Positions 42,309 to 50,043 of a stretch of DNA of 64,000 nucleotides are shown here, piece after piece; position 1 is the first letter of the stretch, and every line of letters begins with the position of its first letter. A program made the position numbers and the translations under genes. The stretch is from contig NZ_CP134880.1 in NCBI RefSeq assembly GCF_032102965.1, forward strand, positions 2,728,001 through 2,792,000, given 5' to 3'. Under the pieces are notes generated by a model that did no database searches, had not been told where the DNA came from, and saw only the letters and a list, made by a program, of their open reading frames with translations. The stretch comes from Demequina capsici. GTDB taxonomy: Bacteria; Actinomycetota; Actinomycetes; Actinomycetales; Demequinaceae.

Positions 42309-43846
42309 GCGAGGCGCACCCCGGGCTCTCTCTGAGGACCCGGCTGATGATCGGCCTCGCCGTCGTCGCGGCGATCGCGATCGGCGTGGCCGTCACCGTC
42401 ACCGTCACCACGCACAGCTATCTGGTGCAGCAGCTCGACGCCCGGCTCGAGTCGTACTCCGGCCAGATCGACGCGGTCCTGCTCCACCGCAACGACTCGA
42501 GCAGCGACGTCATCGTGCCGCTCACGCCGCCCGGCTCCACCGAGAGCTCCGAGCGGCCCTCCGACGCCTACACCGGGCTCATCAACGCGACCGACGGATC
42601 GTACGGTTTCGCCCTCAAGCCCAACACGGCGTCCGACGACACCGAGCCCGATCTGTCGCAGCTCGACGTGGCGCTGTTCGCCGACGGCCAGGCGTTCTCC
42701 ACGACGGTCGACGCGCTGGGCGGCGAGGCCGGCGAGTACCGGGTGCTGGTGCGGCCCTTCAACGCCTCCGGAGGGACCTACTGGTCGTTCACCGCGCTGT
42801 CCATGGACAGCGTGCAGGACGCGACCACCCGCCTCGTCGTGATCGAGGCGTTCGGCATCGGTGCGCTGCTGGCAGGCCTCGCTCTCGTGGGCCTGTGGGT
42901 GATCCGGCTGGGGATCACGCCCATGCGGCGGATGGTGGACGCGTCCAAGCAGATCGCCGAGGGCGACATGTCGGTGCGTCTCGAGGGCGCGTCCGCGGGC
43001 TCCGAGAGCCACGACCTGGCGATCGCGCTGAACGGGATGATCGGCCGTCTTCAGGCCTCCCTCACCGAGCGCGAGCGTTCCGAGGCCAAGCTGCGCGAGT
43101 TCGTCGCCGACGCGTCCCATGAGCTCCGCACCCCGCTCACCACGGTCCTGGGCTATGCGCAGCTGTACCGCAAGGGCGCCCTGTCCGACAAGGCCGACGT
43201 GGACGATGCCTGGGTGCGCACCGAGTCCGAGGCCGGTCGCATGAAGCGCCTGGTCGAGGACATGCTGGAGCTTGCGAAGTACGACGCGCTGCCCGAGCTG
43301 CAGCGGGTGGACGCCGACATCACCGCCCTCGCGGCGGAGATCGTGGGCGACTCCGCGGCCGCGGACCCCGACACCGAGTTCGCGCTCGAGGCCGACGGCC
43401 CCGCGATCGCCGCCGTCGACGCGGACAAGGTGCGGCAGGCCGTGATCAACATCGTGCGGAACGCGGCGATCCACGGCGGCGACAACGTCACGGTGCGCGT
43501 CACCACCACCTCCGGCGCTGTCCGCATCGCGGTGGAGGACGACGGGCCTGGCATGAGCCCCGAGGTCGCCGCACGGGCGACCGAGCGCTTCGTGCGCGGC
43601 GACTCGTCGCGCTCGCGTGCGACGGGTGGCGGCGCCGGGCTGGGCCTCGCGATCACCGCGGCCATCGTGGACGCGCATGGCGGCACTCTCAACGTCACGA
43701 GCACCGTGGGGCACGGCACCACCGTGACCATGACGATCCCGCGCGCGCCGCTGACCACCGGCGCGACCCCGATCGTGCGGACCGCGCCGTCGCCGGCGTC
43801 CACCGCGTCGGCGCCGTCGGCCAGCACGCCCGCGCTCGGCGACTGA
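42305..43846 (+). CDS. Sensor histidine kinase (EnvZ/TrcS class)
   Basis: The 513-residue kinase has a first membrane helix (about 14-35), an extracellular sensor of about 140 residues, a second helix (about 180-200), a HAMP domain (about 200-255), HisKA with His272 (VADASHELRTPL) and an HATPase with NIVRNAAIHGG and DDGPGMSPE and GGGAGLGLAI. A Pro/Ser/Thr/Ala tail of about 35 residues ends it. It phosphorylates the adjoining regulator. The acidic-residue-rich sensor might detect cations or envelope stress, which is speculation. Confidence 0.94.
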   Translation: MSEAHPGLSLRTRLMIGLAVVAAIAIGVAVTVTVTTHSYLVQQLDARLESYSGQIDAVLLHRNDSSSDVIVPLTPPGSTESSERPSDAYTGLINATDGSYGFALKPNTASDDTEPDLSQLDVALFADGQAFSTTVDALGGEAGEYRVLVRPFNASGGTYWSFTALSMDSVQDATTRLVVIEAFGIGALLAGLALVGLWVIRLGITPMRRMVDASKQIAEGDMSVRLEGASAGSESHDLAIALNGMIGRLQASLTERERSEAKLREFVADASHELRTPLTTVLGYAQLYRKGALSDKADVDDAWVRTESEAGRMKRLVEDMLELAKYDALPELQRVDADITALAAEIVGDSAAADPDTEFALEADGPAIAAVDADKVRQAVINIVRNAAIHGGDNVTVRVTTTSGAVRIAVEDDGPGMSPEVAARATERFVRGDSSRSRATGGGAGLGLAITAAIVDAHGGTLNVTSTVGHGTTVTMTIPRAPLTTGATPIVRTAPSPASTASAPSASTPALGD

Positions 43847-43868
43847 GCCGCCCCGGCGTCGCGCGCGG

Positions 43869-43874
43869 TAGCGT
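43869..43874 (+). promoter_or_regulatory. -10 box of the leaderless methyltransferase gene
   Basis: TAGCGT stands 6 nt before ATG 43881. Confidence 0.45.
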
Positions 43875-43880
43875 CGGCCC

Positions 43881-44672
43881 ATGGACCCGGACCTGACGGC
43901 CGTCGCGGCACGGCTGCGGGCTGCGGGCTGCGTGTTCGCCGAGGACGAGGCAGCGCTGCTGGTCGAGGCGGCCGCGAGCGGGTCCGCGGCGCTGGAGGAC
44001 CTGATCGCACGGCGCTGCGCGGGCGAGCCGCTGGAGCCGCTGGTCGGCTGGGCGCACTTCGCCGGGCTGCGCATCCCCGTCGCTCCCGGCACCTTCGTGC
44101 CGCGTCGACGCACCGAGCTCGTGGCGCGTCTGGCCGTCGCGCTCGCCCCGGCCGACGGGGTCGTGGTGGACCTGTGCACCGGCACCGGCGCGATCGCGGC
44201 CGTCGTCGCGTCGCGTCGGCCGGGTGCGACAGTGATCGGCGCCGACCTCGACCCTGCCGCGGTGGCCGTCGCGTCGGTCACGCTGGGAGCGTACGGCGCC
44301 ACCGCCGTCGTCTCCGACATGGCGGACGACCTGGCTCCCGACCTGCGTGGGCGCGTGGACGTCGTCACCGCCTGCCCGCCCTATGTGCCCACCGCTCAGA
44401 TCGCGCACATGCCGCGCGAGGCGCGGGAGCACGAGCCGCTGCGGGCGCTCGACGGAGGCGCGGACGGCACCGATCTGCAGCGGCGCGTGCTCGAGGCGGC
44501 CGCCGCGCTGCTGCGCCCGGGGGGGCACGCGGTGGTCGAGACGTCCGTACCGCAGGCCCCTCTCACCGCCTCGCACGCCACGGCGCTCGGCCTGACCTCC
44601 CGCGTGGAGCGGGACGACCAGCTGGGCGCCGTGGTCGTGGTGGCGTCGAAGCCGCGCGCTCAGTCGTCCTGA
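43881..44672 (+). CDS. PrmC-like protein N5-glutamine methyltransferase
   Basis: The 263-residue protein has an N-terminal helical domain and a Rossmann SAM-methyltransferase domain with VVDLCTGTGAIAAVVAS (motif I), VIGADLDPAAVAVA and CPPYVPT. True PrmC, which methylates release factors, has NPPY; the Asn is Cys here. The relative is annotated in actinobacteria as 'putative protein N(5)-glutamine methyltransferase'. Its 3' end overlaps the convergent SRPBCC gene by 13 bp. Confidence 0.85.
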   Translation: MDPDLTAVAARLRAAGCVFAEDEAALLVEAAASGSAALEDLIARRCAGEPLEPLVGWAHFAGLRIPVAPGTFVPRRRTELVARLAVALAPADGVVVDLCTGTGAIAAVVASRRPGATVIGADLDPAAVAVASVTLGAYGATAVVSDMADDLAPDLRGRVDVVTACPPYVPTAQIAHMPREAREHEPLRALDGGADGTDLQRRVLEAAAALLRPGGHAVVETSVPQAPLTASHATALGLTSRVERDDQLGAVVVVASKPRAQSS

Positions 44673-45640
44673 AGCATCCGCTCCAGGCGCGCGTAGCTGG
44701 TCTCCATGCCCTCGACCATGCCGGTGCCCAGGATGAACTCCTTGCTGGCCTCGTCGGGGTACTGGATCACGAGCGTGAGGAGCGTGCCGCCGTCGTCCTC
44801 GACCATGGTGAGGTCGTTCGTGGTCTGCGGCGCGGGCGTGCCGCGCATGCGCTCGGTGGTGACGGCGCGGTACGGCGGCTCGGCGAGCAGGCATTCGCCC
44901 TCGAACCCGAAGGCCGTCCCCTCGGTGCCCTCCTCCGGCTCCCACGCGTAGCGGTACGAGCCGCCCTTGGTGAGGTCCATCTCGCATTCCGTCATGCGCC
45001 AGCCGTCGGGGCCCAGCAGCCACTGCCGCATGAGCTCGGGGGTGTTGTACGCGTGCCAGACGGTGTCGCGGTCGGCCTCGATCCACCGGGTGATGCGCAC
45101 GTGCACCTCGCTGAGCTCCTCGAGCAGCGTGCCCTTGCCCGCGGCGAACTCGCGCAGCCCTTCGAGCACGCGATCCATCTGGCCCATGGCCATGAGGGTG
45201 CCCTGCTCCATCCCCATCTCGAGCAGCTGGTTCAGCTCGTCGAGCGAGTTGAACCAGGTGGTGGACACGAATCGTGAGCCTGCGTCGGTCGGTTCGAACA
45301 CCATGGACATGCGCATCGTGGGCATCTGGGGGTTGGGCTCGCCGTCGTCGGTGGCGAAGCCGTCGACCAGCTCGATCGTCTTGCCGGGCTCGATCCGGGT
45401 GAACTCCCAGTAGCCGGACGAGCTCTCCCCCTCCGGGCCCGTCATCGTGTAGTGGGAGCGTCCGCCGACGGCCATGTCGTGCCTGGTGAAGCGGGCCGGC
45501 CAGCCGGGAGGGCCCCAGAACTGCTCGAGCTGACGCGGGTCGTCGAACGCGCCCCAGAGCCGCGAGACCGGGACCGGGAACTCGGCGGTGATGGTCATGG
45601 TGAGGGCGTCGAGGTCCTTCTCGACATTCGTGATGGGCAT
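44660..45640 (-). CDS. Tandem SRPBCC (AHSA1) protein
   Basis: The 326-residue protein has two SRPBCC/AHSA1 helix-grip domains in tandem: about 5-165 (FPVPVSRLWGAFDDPRQLEQFWGPPGW, FVSTTWFNS) and about 175-320 (IEADRDTVWHAYNTPELMRQWLLGPDGW). Such proteins bind hydrophobic ligands, and many are encoded next to an ArsR regulator, as here (26 bp upstream). ATG 45640 has GGAAGGA. The duplicated domain is larger than the common single-domain form. Confidence 0.87.
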   Translation of the reverse strand: MPITNVEKDLDALTMTITAEFPVPVSRLWGAFDDPRQLEQFWGPPGWPARFTRHDMAVGGRSHYTMTGPEGESSSGYWEFTRIEPGKTIELVDGFATDDGEPNPQMPTMRMSMVFEPTDAGSRFVSTTWFNSLDELNQLLEMGMEQGTLMAMGQMDRVLEGLREFAAGKGTLLEELSEVHVRITRWIEADRDTVWHAYNTPELMRQWLLGPDGWRMTECEMDLTKGGSYRYAWEPEEGTEGTAFGFEGECLLAEPPYRAVTTERMRGTPAPQTTNDLTMVEDDGGTLLTLVIQYPDEASKEFILGTGMVEGMETSYARLERMLQDD

Positions 45641-45666
45641 GGTGGTCCTTCCGGGGTGCGGGCGGG

Positions 45667-46041
45667 TCAGGGGTGGGGACCGCTGGGTCGCGGATGGGGC
45701 GCGGGCGACGCCTCGCCGAGGAGGGCATCGAGACGGCCGACGCGGTGGCGCCAGAGCTGCTCGTAGCGGGCGAGCAGCTCCTGGGCTCGCGCGAGGCGGG
45801 CGGGATCGGCGCGCACGAGGCGGCGCCTTCCGTCCTGGTGGCGGGTCACGAGTCCAGCCTCCTCGAGCACGGCGACGTGCTTGCTGACCGCCGCGAAGGA
45901 CATCGCGTACGCGGCGGCGAGGTCGGTCACCGACGCGTCGTCGGCGAGGGTACGGCGGACGATGTCTCGTCGCGTCGCATCGGCCAAGGCGTGGAACAGG
46001 CGGTCCACCTCGGCGTCGGTCAGATCAGTTGATACAACCAT
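45667..46041 (-). CDS. ArsR-family transcriptional regulator
   Basis: The 124-residue winged-helix protein belongs to the ArsR subgroup paired with SRPBCC proteins. The helix-turn-helix region is ASVTDLAAAYAMSFAAVSKHVAVLEEAGLV and a wing HQDGRRRLVRA. No metal-site cysteines are present. It heads the unit with the SRPBCC gene. An inverted repeat CAACCA/TGGTTG spans its start codon and a TATCGT box lies 8 nt upstream, suggesting a leaderless, self-repressed transcript. Confidence 0.9.
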   Translation of the reverse strand: MVVSTDLTDAEVDRLFHALADATRRDIVRRTLADDASVTDLAAAYAMSFAAVSKHVAVLEEAGLVTRHQDGRRRLVRADPARLARAQELLARYEQLWRHRVGRLDALLGEASPAPHPRPSGPHP

Positions 46042-46055
46042 TTGGTTGAACGATA
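46035..46055 (-). promoter_or_regulatory. Promoter and operator of the ArsR-SRPBCC unit
   Basis: CAACCA-TT-TGGTTG (46035-46048) is a perfect 6-bp inverted repeat overlapping ATG 46041. A TATCGT -10 box (46055-46050 on the minus strand) lies 8 nt before the ATG. A bound repressor would cover both transcription and translation starts. Confidence 0.55.
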
Positions 46056-46154
46056 CGTCCGATGCACGCGATCCGCCAGTCGAGCGGAGGCGAGGGCATC
46101 ACGGGACGACCCGGCCGACGCCCACGAGGCGAAGCGCTCGACCCCGTGCGAGGC

Positions 46155-47285
46155 TCAGCCGTAGACCGCCTGCGTGATCGCGGCCGCGCTCGGGCCGTCC
46201 ATGCCCTCCGGCGCGGTGTTGGTGAGGATCACCGTCGTGATCCGCTCGGCGGGGTCCACGAACCAGTGGTGACCGTACGCGCCACCCCACACGAAGGTGC
46301 CCGGCGAGTGCGGGACCTGCGCCACAGCCGGATCGGCGAGCACCGCCCCGCCCAGCCCGAAGCCCCAGCCGGGACCGTTGCACTCGTTCTCCGGCCCCAC
46401 CTGCATCGACATCATCTGCCCCGCCGAGTCGGGCGTGAGGATCCCCTGACCGTCACGGCGCAGCGCCTCGAGGAGCTTCAGCACCTCGTCGGCGGTGCCG
46501 ACCATGCCCGAGCCGCCCGACGGATAGAGCTGCGGGGACGTCGCGCGGCTCGGCGAGAACACGGTCGACGTCCCGTCCTCGTACCTCAGCACGTACGGGT
46601 CGGTCATCCGCACCGGTCCGGAGGCGTCCAAGGCGTACGGCACCACCAGACGGTGCAGGTCCTTCGCCACGAACCCGAGGTCGTGGAGACCCAGCGGCTC
46701 GATGATGGCGTGCCTCATGATCTCGATGAGCGGCACTCCGGACGACGCCTCGAGCAGGTGGCCCGCCACGTCGAGGCTGAGCCCGTACTCCCATCGCTCC
46801 CCTGGCGCGAAGTGGAGCGGCGCCTGGGCGAGCCGGTCCAGGTTCTCGTGCAGCGTCTCGACGGACGAGTCGAGACCGTCGGAGACCCCGAGCGCGTGGT
46901 ACGGATGGCCAGGCTGCTGCGCGAAGCCGTACCCGAGCCCCGACGTGTGGGTGAGCAGGTGACGCAGGGTCATGTCCGGCTCGGTGCCGTCGGGCAGCAG
47001 GGGGTGGAAGCGGGTGAGCCAGAGCGACGTCGGCTCGTCGAGGCCCACCACGTTCTCCTCCACCAGCCGCATGGCGGCGGCGGTCACGAAGGTCTTGGTG
47101 ACGGACGCGAGCCGGAAGATCGAGTCGCGCTGCATGGGTGCACCCGCCTCGCGGTCGCGCATGCCCGCGGCGCGCGCGTACGCGACCGCGCCGTCGACCG
47201 CGACGAGCACGACGCACCCCACCAGGCGTTCCGCCTCGAGCGCAGCGTCGATGGCGGCGTCGAGGCGGGCGGCGAGAGCTGTCAT
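46155..47285 (-). CDS. Serine hydrolase (class C beta-lactamase/esterase family)
   Basis: The 376-residue protein has the beta-lactamase-family SxxK motif (Ser61-Val-Thr-Lys64), a WEYGLS segment where the Tyr-x-Asn motif would be, and HHW near the C-terminus in place of KTG. No signal peptide is visible, so it is probably a cytoplasmic esterase or peptidase (EstB-like) rather than a resistance enzyme. ATG 47285, preceded by CACGAT at 6 nt, was chosen over GTG 47291. Confidence 0.85.
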   Translation of the reverse strand: MTALAARLDAAIDAALEAERLVGCVVLVAVDGAVAYARAAGMRDREAGAPMQRDSIFRLASVTKTFVTAAAMRLVEENVVGLDEPTSLWLTRFHPLLPDGTEPDMTLRHLLTHTSGLGYGFAQQPGHPYHALGVSDGLDSSVETLHENLDRLAQAPLHFAPGERWEYGLSLDVAGHLLEASSGVPLIEIMRHAIIEPLGLHDLGFVAKDLHRLVVPYALDASGPVRMTDPYVLRYEDGTSTVFSPSRATSPQLYPSGGSGMVGTADEVLKLLEALRRDGQGILTPDSAGQMMSMQVGPENECNGPGWGFGLGGAVLADPAVAQVPHSPGTFVWGGAYGHHWFVDPAERITTVILTNTAPEGMDGPSAAAITQAVYG

Positions 47286-47389
47286 TCGCACATCGTGTCA
47301 CGCAGCGGAGCGGATGCGATACGCCGCGTGCCGAAATTGCGGGGCCTGCATTGACCTCCACGGCACCTGACGCGTGAGGATCGGGACGT

Positions 47390-48394
47390 TCAGCCCGCCA
47401 GCTGCGCGATCAGCTCGAGCTCCCGCCCGCGGCTGAGAGGCGCGAGGCCCTCGCGGTCGAGGCCGAGCGCACGCTCCTGCGCGAGCACGTCGCTCAGCGT
47501 GTCCGCGAGCGCGCGCCGACGTCCGCCGAGCCCGGTGTACCGCCGATCGGAGTGGTAGCCGCAGCGCGCGGGCTCGCCCTTGTCGTCCACCCACAGGCCC
47601 ATGGAGGACTGTCCTTTCCACTCGCGCACGCCATGGTCGAGCAGCCACGGCCCGGGCGCCTCGACAAGAGGACCCGTGGCGCACGCGACGTCCCGGGCCG
47701 CGTCGATCAGCGTCCTCATCGACATCCTGGCGCCCACCGCGTTGACCGGCCCCGTGACGCCGGCCTCGATCGCCTCGACCATCCATTCGACCAGGTCGCG
47801 CACGTCGATGATCTGGACCGGCACGGCGGGCTCGGCAGGGACGAGCATGGGGCCGTCGCCGGCCTGCGCCGCGCGACGCACCCAGTACGCGGTGCGGTCG
47901 GTCGGGTCGTCAGGGCCTGCGATCACCCCGGCACGCACCACCATCGCGTCGGGGTGCGCGACCAGCGTGTCGGCCTCGCAGCGGGACTTCGCGGCGTCGT
48001 AGCGCGAGCCGTCCACCCGCTCGTCGACGGCGGCGGGCTCGCGCAGCGGCGCGTCCTCGTCGATCACGTGCCGCACGGGAAGGTAGGCCGCCACCGAGGA
48101 CACGTAGGTCCAGTGGCCCACGCGCACGGCGAGCGCCTCCGCGGCCTCCCGGACATGACGGGGCTGCCAGCTCACCTCCACGACCGCGTCCCAGTCGCGG
48201 TTCGCCACCTGCCGGTAGGCCCCGGGCTGATCGCGATCCGAGACGACGAGGTGCGCACCTTCGGGCACCGCGCCCGAGACTCCCCGTGCCAGGCACGTCA
48301 CGTCGTGTCCACGCGTCATGGCGGTCCGGGCGGTGAGCGCCCCCAGCCAGGCGGTTCCTCCGAGGATGAGGATCTTCAGCGGGCGGTGCGTCAT
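47390..48394 (-). CDS. NAD-dependent epimerase/dehydratase (paralogue 1)
   Basis: The 334-residue extended SDR protein starts with ILGGTAWLGALTARTA, a variant of the TGxxGxxG cofactor motif. It carries VVEVSWQPRHVREA, GHWTYVSSVAAY and the catalytic YDAAKSRCE (Tyr-x3-Lys). It is clearly paralogous to the gene at 50044-51030: both share VVEVSWQPR, HWTYVSSV, GPVNAVG and the C-terminal LGLDRE/SRxxELELIxQL block. The substrate is unknown. A TAGCCT box lies 6 nt before ATG 48394. Confidence 0.85.
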   Translation of the reverse strand: MTHRPLKILILGGTAWLGALTARTAMTRGHDVTCLARGVSGAVPEGAHLVVSDRDQPGAYRQVANRDWDAVVEVSWQPRHVREAAEALAVRVGHWTYVSSVAAYLPVRHVIDEDAPLREPAAVDERVDGSRYDAAKSRCEADTLVAHPDAMVVRAGVIAGPDDPTDRTAYWVRRAAQAGDGPMLVPAEPAVPVQIIDVRDLVEWMVEAIEAGVTGPVNAVGARMSMRTLIDAARDVACATGPLVEAPGPWLLDHGVREWKGQSSMGLWVDDKGEPARCGYHSDRRYTGLGGRRRALADTLSDVLAQERALGLDREGLAPLSRGRELELIAQLAG

Positions 48395-48400
48395 GGCTCA

Positions 48401-48406
48401 AGGCTA
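48401..48406 (-). promoter_or_regulatory. -10 box of leaderless reductase paralogue 1
   Basis: On the minus strand TAGCCT stands 6 nt before ATG 48394. Confidence 0.45.
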
Positions 48407-48417
48407 GAGCCGGGGCG

Positions 48418-49038
48418 TCACAGCTGGATGCGCATCACGCGGCGGCGGGCGCTGGGCGCGGCCACCTCCGTCATCCCCGCCGCCTCGAAGGCTCCGACGG
48501 TGCCGACGTAGAGCTCGCCGGGGTAGGTGCCCTTCGCCGGATCGAGGACCACCGGATATCCCTCCACGGCCCGTGCGCCCCCTTGGGCGGAGTGCGCGAC
48601 CGCTGCGGCGGCGAGCACCGCCATGAGGCCGCGACCGCGGAAGCCGCGACGCACCACGAAGCACGACACGACCCAGACGCCGTCGTCGTCCTTGTCCTCG
48701 TCACGGCCCAGCCAGGGGATCCGGGCGGTGCGGAACCGTCGGTAGACGGTGCGCGGCTCGACGGCCACCCACCCCGCGGGCTCACCGTCGACGAAGGCGA
48801 TGAGGCCCGAGCTGGCCGCATCGCCGCCGCGATCGCAGCCGGCCTGCTCGGCCAGCGCCTCTGCACGTGCGGCGGCCGTCATGGTCCGGTACTCCGCGCT
48901 GGCGAGGCGCGTCCACTGGCATCGGCACGAGCGCTGGTCGCCCGGGGCGTCGAAGATCGCGTCGAGGTCCTCGCGCCGCGCCTGGGACGCGGGGACGATG
49001 CGCACGGTCGGGTCGGTCTCGAGGGTGACGGCCGTCAT
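48418..49038 (-). CDS. GNAT-family acetyltransferase
   Basis: The 206-residue protein has a GNAT fold whose acetyl-CoA loop is RRGFRGRGLMAVLAAAAV. It has a typical upstream VSCFVV strand and a C-terminal YVGTVGAFEAAGM segment. A small N-terminal segment with CRCQWT resembles the family of acetyltransferases with a conserved cysteine pair. The acceptor is unknown. ATG 49038 follows GACACT by 6 nt. It lies between the two reductase paralogues. Confidence 0.86.
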   Translation of the reverse strand: MTAVTLETDPTVRIVPASQARREDLDAIFDAPGDQRSCRCQWTRLASAEYRTMTAAARAEALAEQAGCDRGGDAASSGLIAFVDGEPAGWVAVEPRTVYRRFRTARIPWLGRDEDKDDDGVWVVSCFVVRRGFRGRGLMAVLAAAAVAHSAQGGARAVEGYPVVLDPAKGTYPGELYVGTVGAFEAAGMTEVAAPSARRRVMRIQL

Positions 49039-49100
49039 GGCCACAGTGTCGCGCGAGGGCGGACGTTCCGCGCGGCGACTGCGGCGGGAACGCGCCGCGG

Positions 49101-49982
49101 TCACAGCTGCTTCGCGTACCACCGGTCGGCGTGCGGCTCGCCGTTGAAGTCAGGCACCTGCACATAGCCGCGCGACTCGTACATGCGGCACGCGGGCCCG
49201 AGCACGGAGTTCGTGTCCAGGCGGACCACGTCCGCGCCGCCGCGGACCGCGCGCGCCTCGAGCGCGTCGAGCAGCAGCGCGCCCACGCCCAGCCCGCGAG
49301 CGGAGGGGGCGACCCACATCCTCTTGAGGAAGGCCGGCGCGCCCACGGGCACGGTGACGCCGCCGCACGCGACGGGTTGGCCGTGCAGGCGGGCGACGAG
49401 GAAGGCGCCGTGCGGCTCAGCCAGGTCGTCGGAGGCGATCGGGACCGCCTTGGCGGGGTCGTACCCGGCGTCGAACGCGGACTGGAGCTCCTCGTAGTAC
49501 CGCTCGACGCACCAGCGCGCATCGGGCGACGACGGGTCCACGGTCTCGACCGTCACGTGGTGGCGGGTGAGCAGTCGGGTGACGGTGCGGGTCGCGGCGT
49601 CGAGCGCCTGCTGCTCATCCGGGTCCAAGCCGGCGAGCAGCGTGGCCGCGGCGTCGTCGCTCAGCGCGTCCAGCGTCGTCACCTCCGCGGTGCCTGCAGC
49701 GGTCCTCCTGACCACGCGGGCGCGGGCGTCAGCGGGACTGGGCGCGACCTCCACGAGCCCTTCGGCCTCCAGGGTGCGCAGCAGGCGCGAGGCGTAGCCC
49801 GAGTCGAGGCCCAGGCGCGCGCGCAGGGCGGCGATCTCCACGTCGCCCTCGCCGACCTCCCAGAGCAGGCGTGAGGCCGCGAACGGTCGGCCGCGGTCCA
49901 GGAAGTCGCCCTGCAGCGCGCCGACCTCGCGCGTCACGACGCGCTGGAACTGACGGAACGACTGGACGAGACGCGGATCCAT
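49101..49982 (-). CDS. MarR-type winged helix fused to GNAT acetyltransferase
   Basis: The 293-residue protein joins a MarR-like DNA-binding domain (about 1-140; ASRLLWEVGEGDVEIAALRARLGLDSGYASRLLRTLEAEG-type region) to a GNAT domain (about 145-293; RMWVAPSARGLGVGALLLDALE). Such fusions acetylate small molecules and may regulate their own gene. An inverted repeat CTGAC-ATTA-GTCAG lies 5 bp upstream and overlaps the -10 box TAATGT, 7 nt before ATG 49982. So the protein probably represses its own leaderless transcript. Confidence 0.88.
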   Translation of the reverse strand: MDPRLVQSFRQFQRVVTREVGALQGDFLDRGRPFAASRLLWEVGEGDVEIAALRARLGLDSGYASRLLRTLEAEGLVEVAPSPADARARVVRRTAAGTAEVTTLDALSDDAAATLLAGLDPDEQQALDAATRTVTRLLTRHHVTVETVDPSSPDARWCVERYYEELQSAFDAGYDPAKAVPIASDDLAEPHGAFLVARLHGQPVACGGVTVPVGAPAFLKRMWVAPSARGLGVGALLLDALEARAVRGGADVVRLDTNSVLGPACRMYESRGYVQVPDFNGEPHADRWYAKQL

Positions 49983-49986
49983 ATCG

Positions 49987-50000
49987 CTGACATTAGTCAG
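49987..50000 (-). promoter_or_regulatory. Operator/-10 of the MarR-GNAT gene
   Basis: CTGAC-ATTA-GTCAG is a perfect 5-bp inverted repeat. The minus-strand -10 box TAATGT (49995-49990) lies within it, 7 nt from the start codon. Confidence 0.55.
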
Positions 50001-50043
50001 ACATCGGACGCGAGAGCAAGCGCAGCGAGCGCACGCACGGCCG

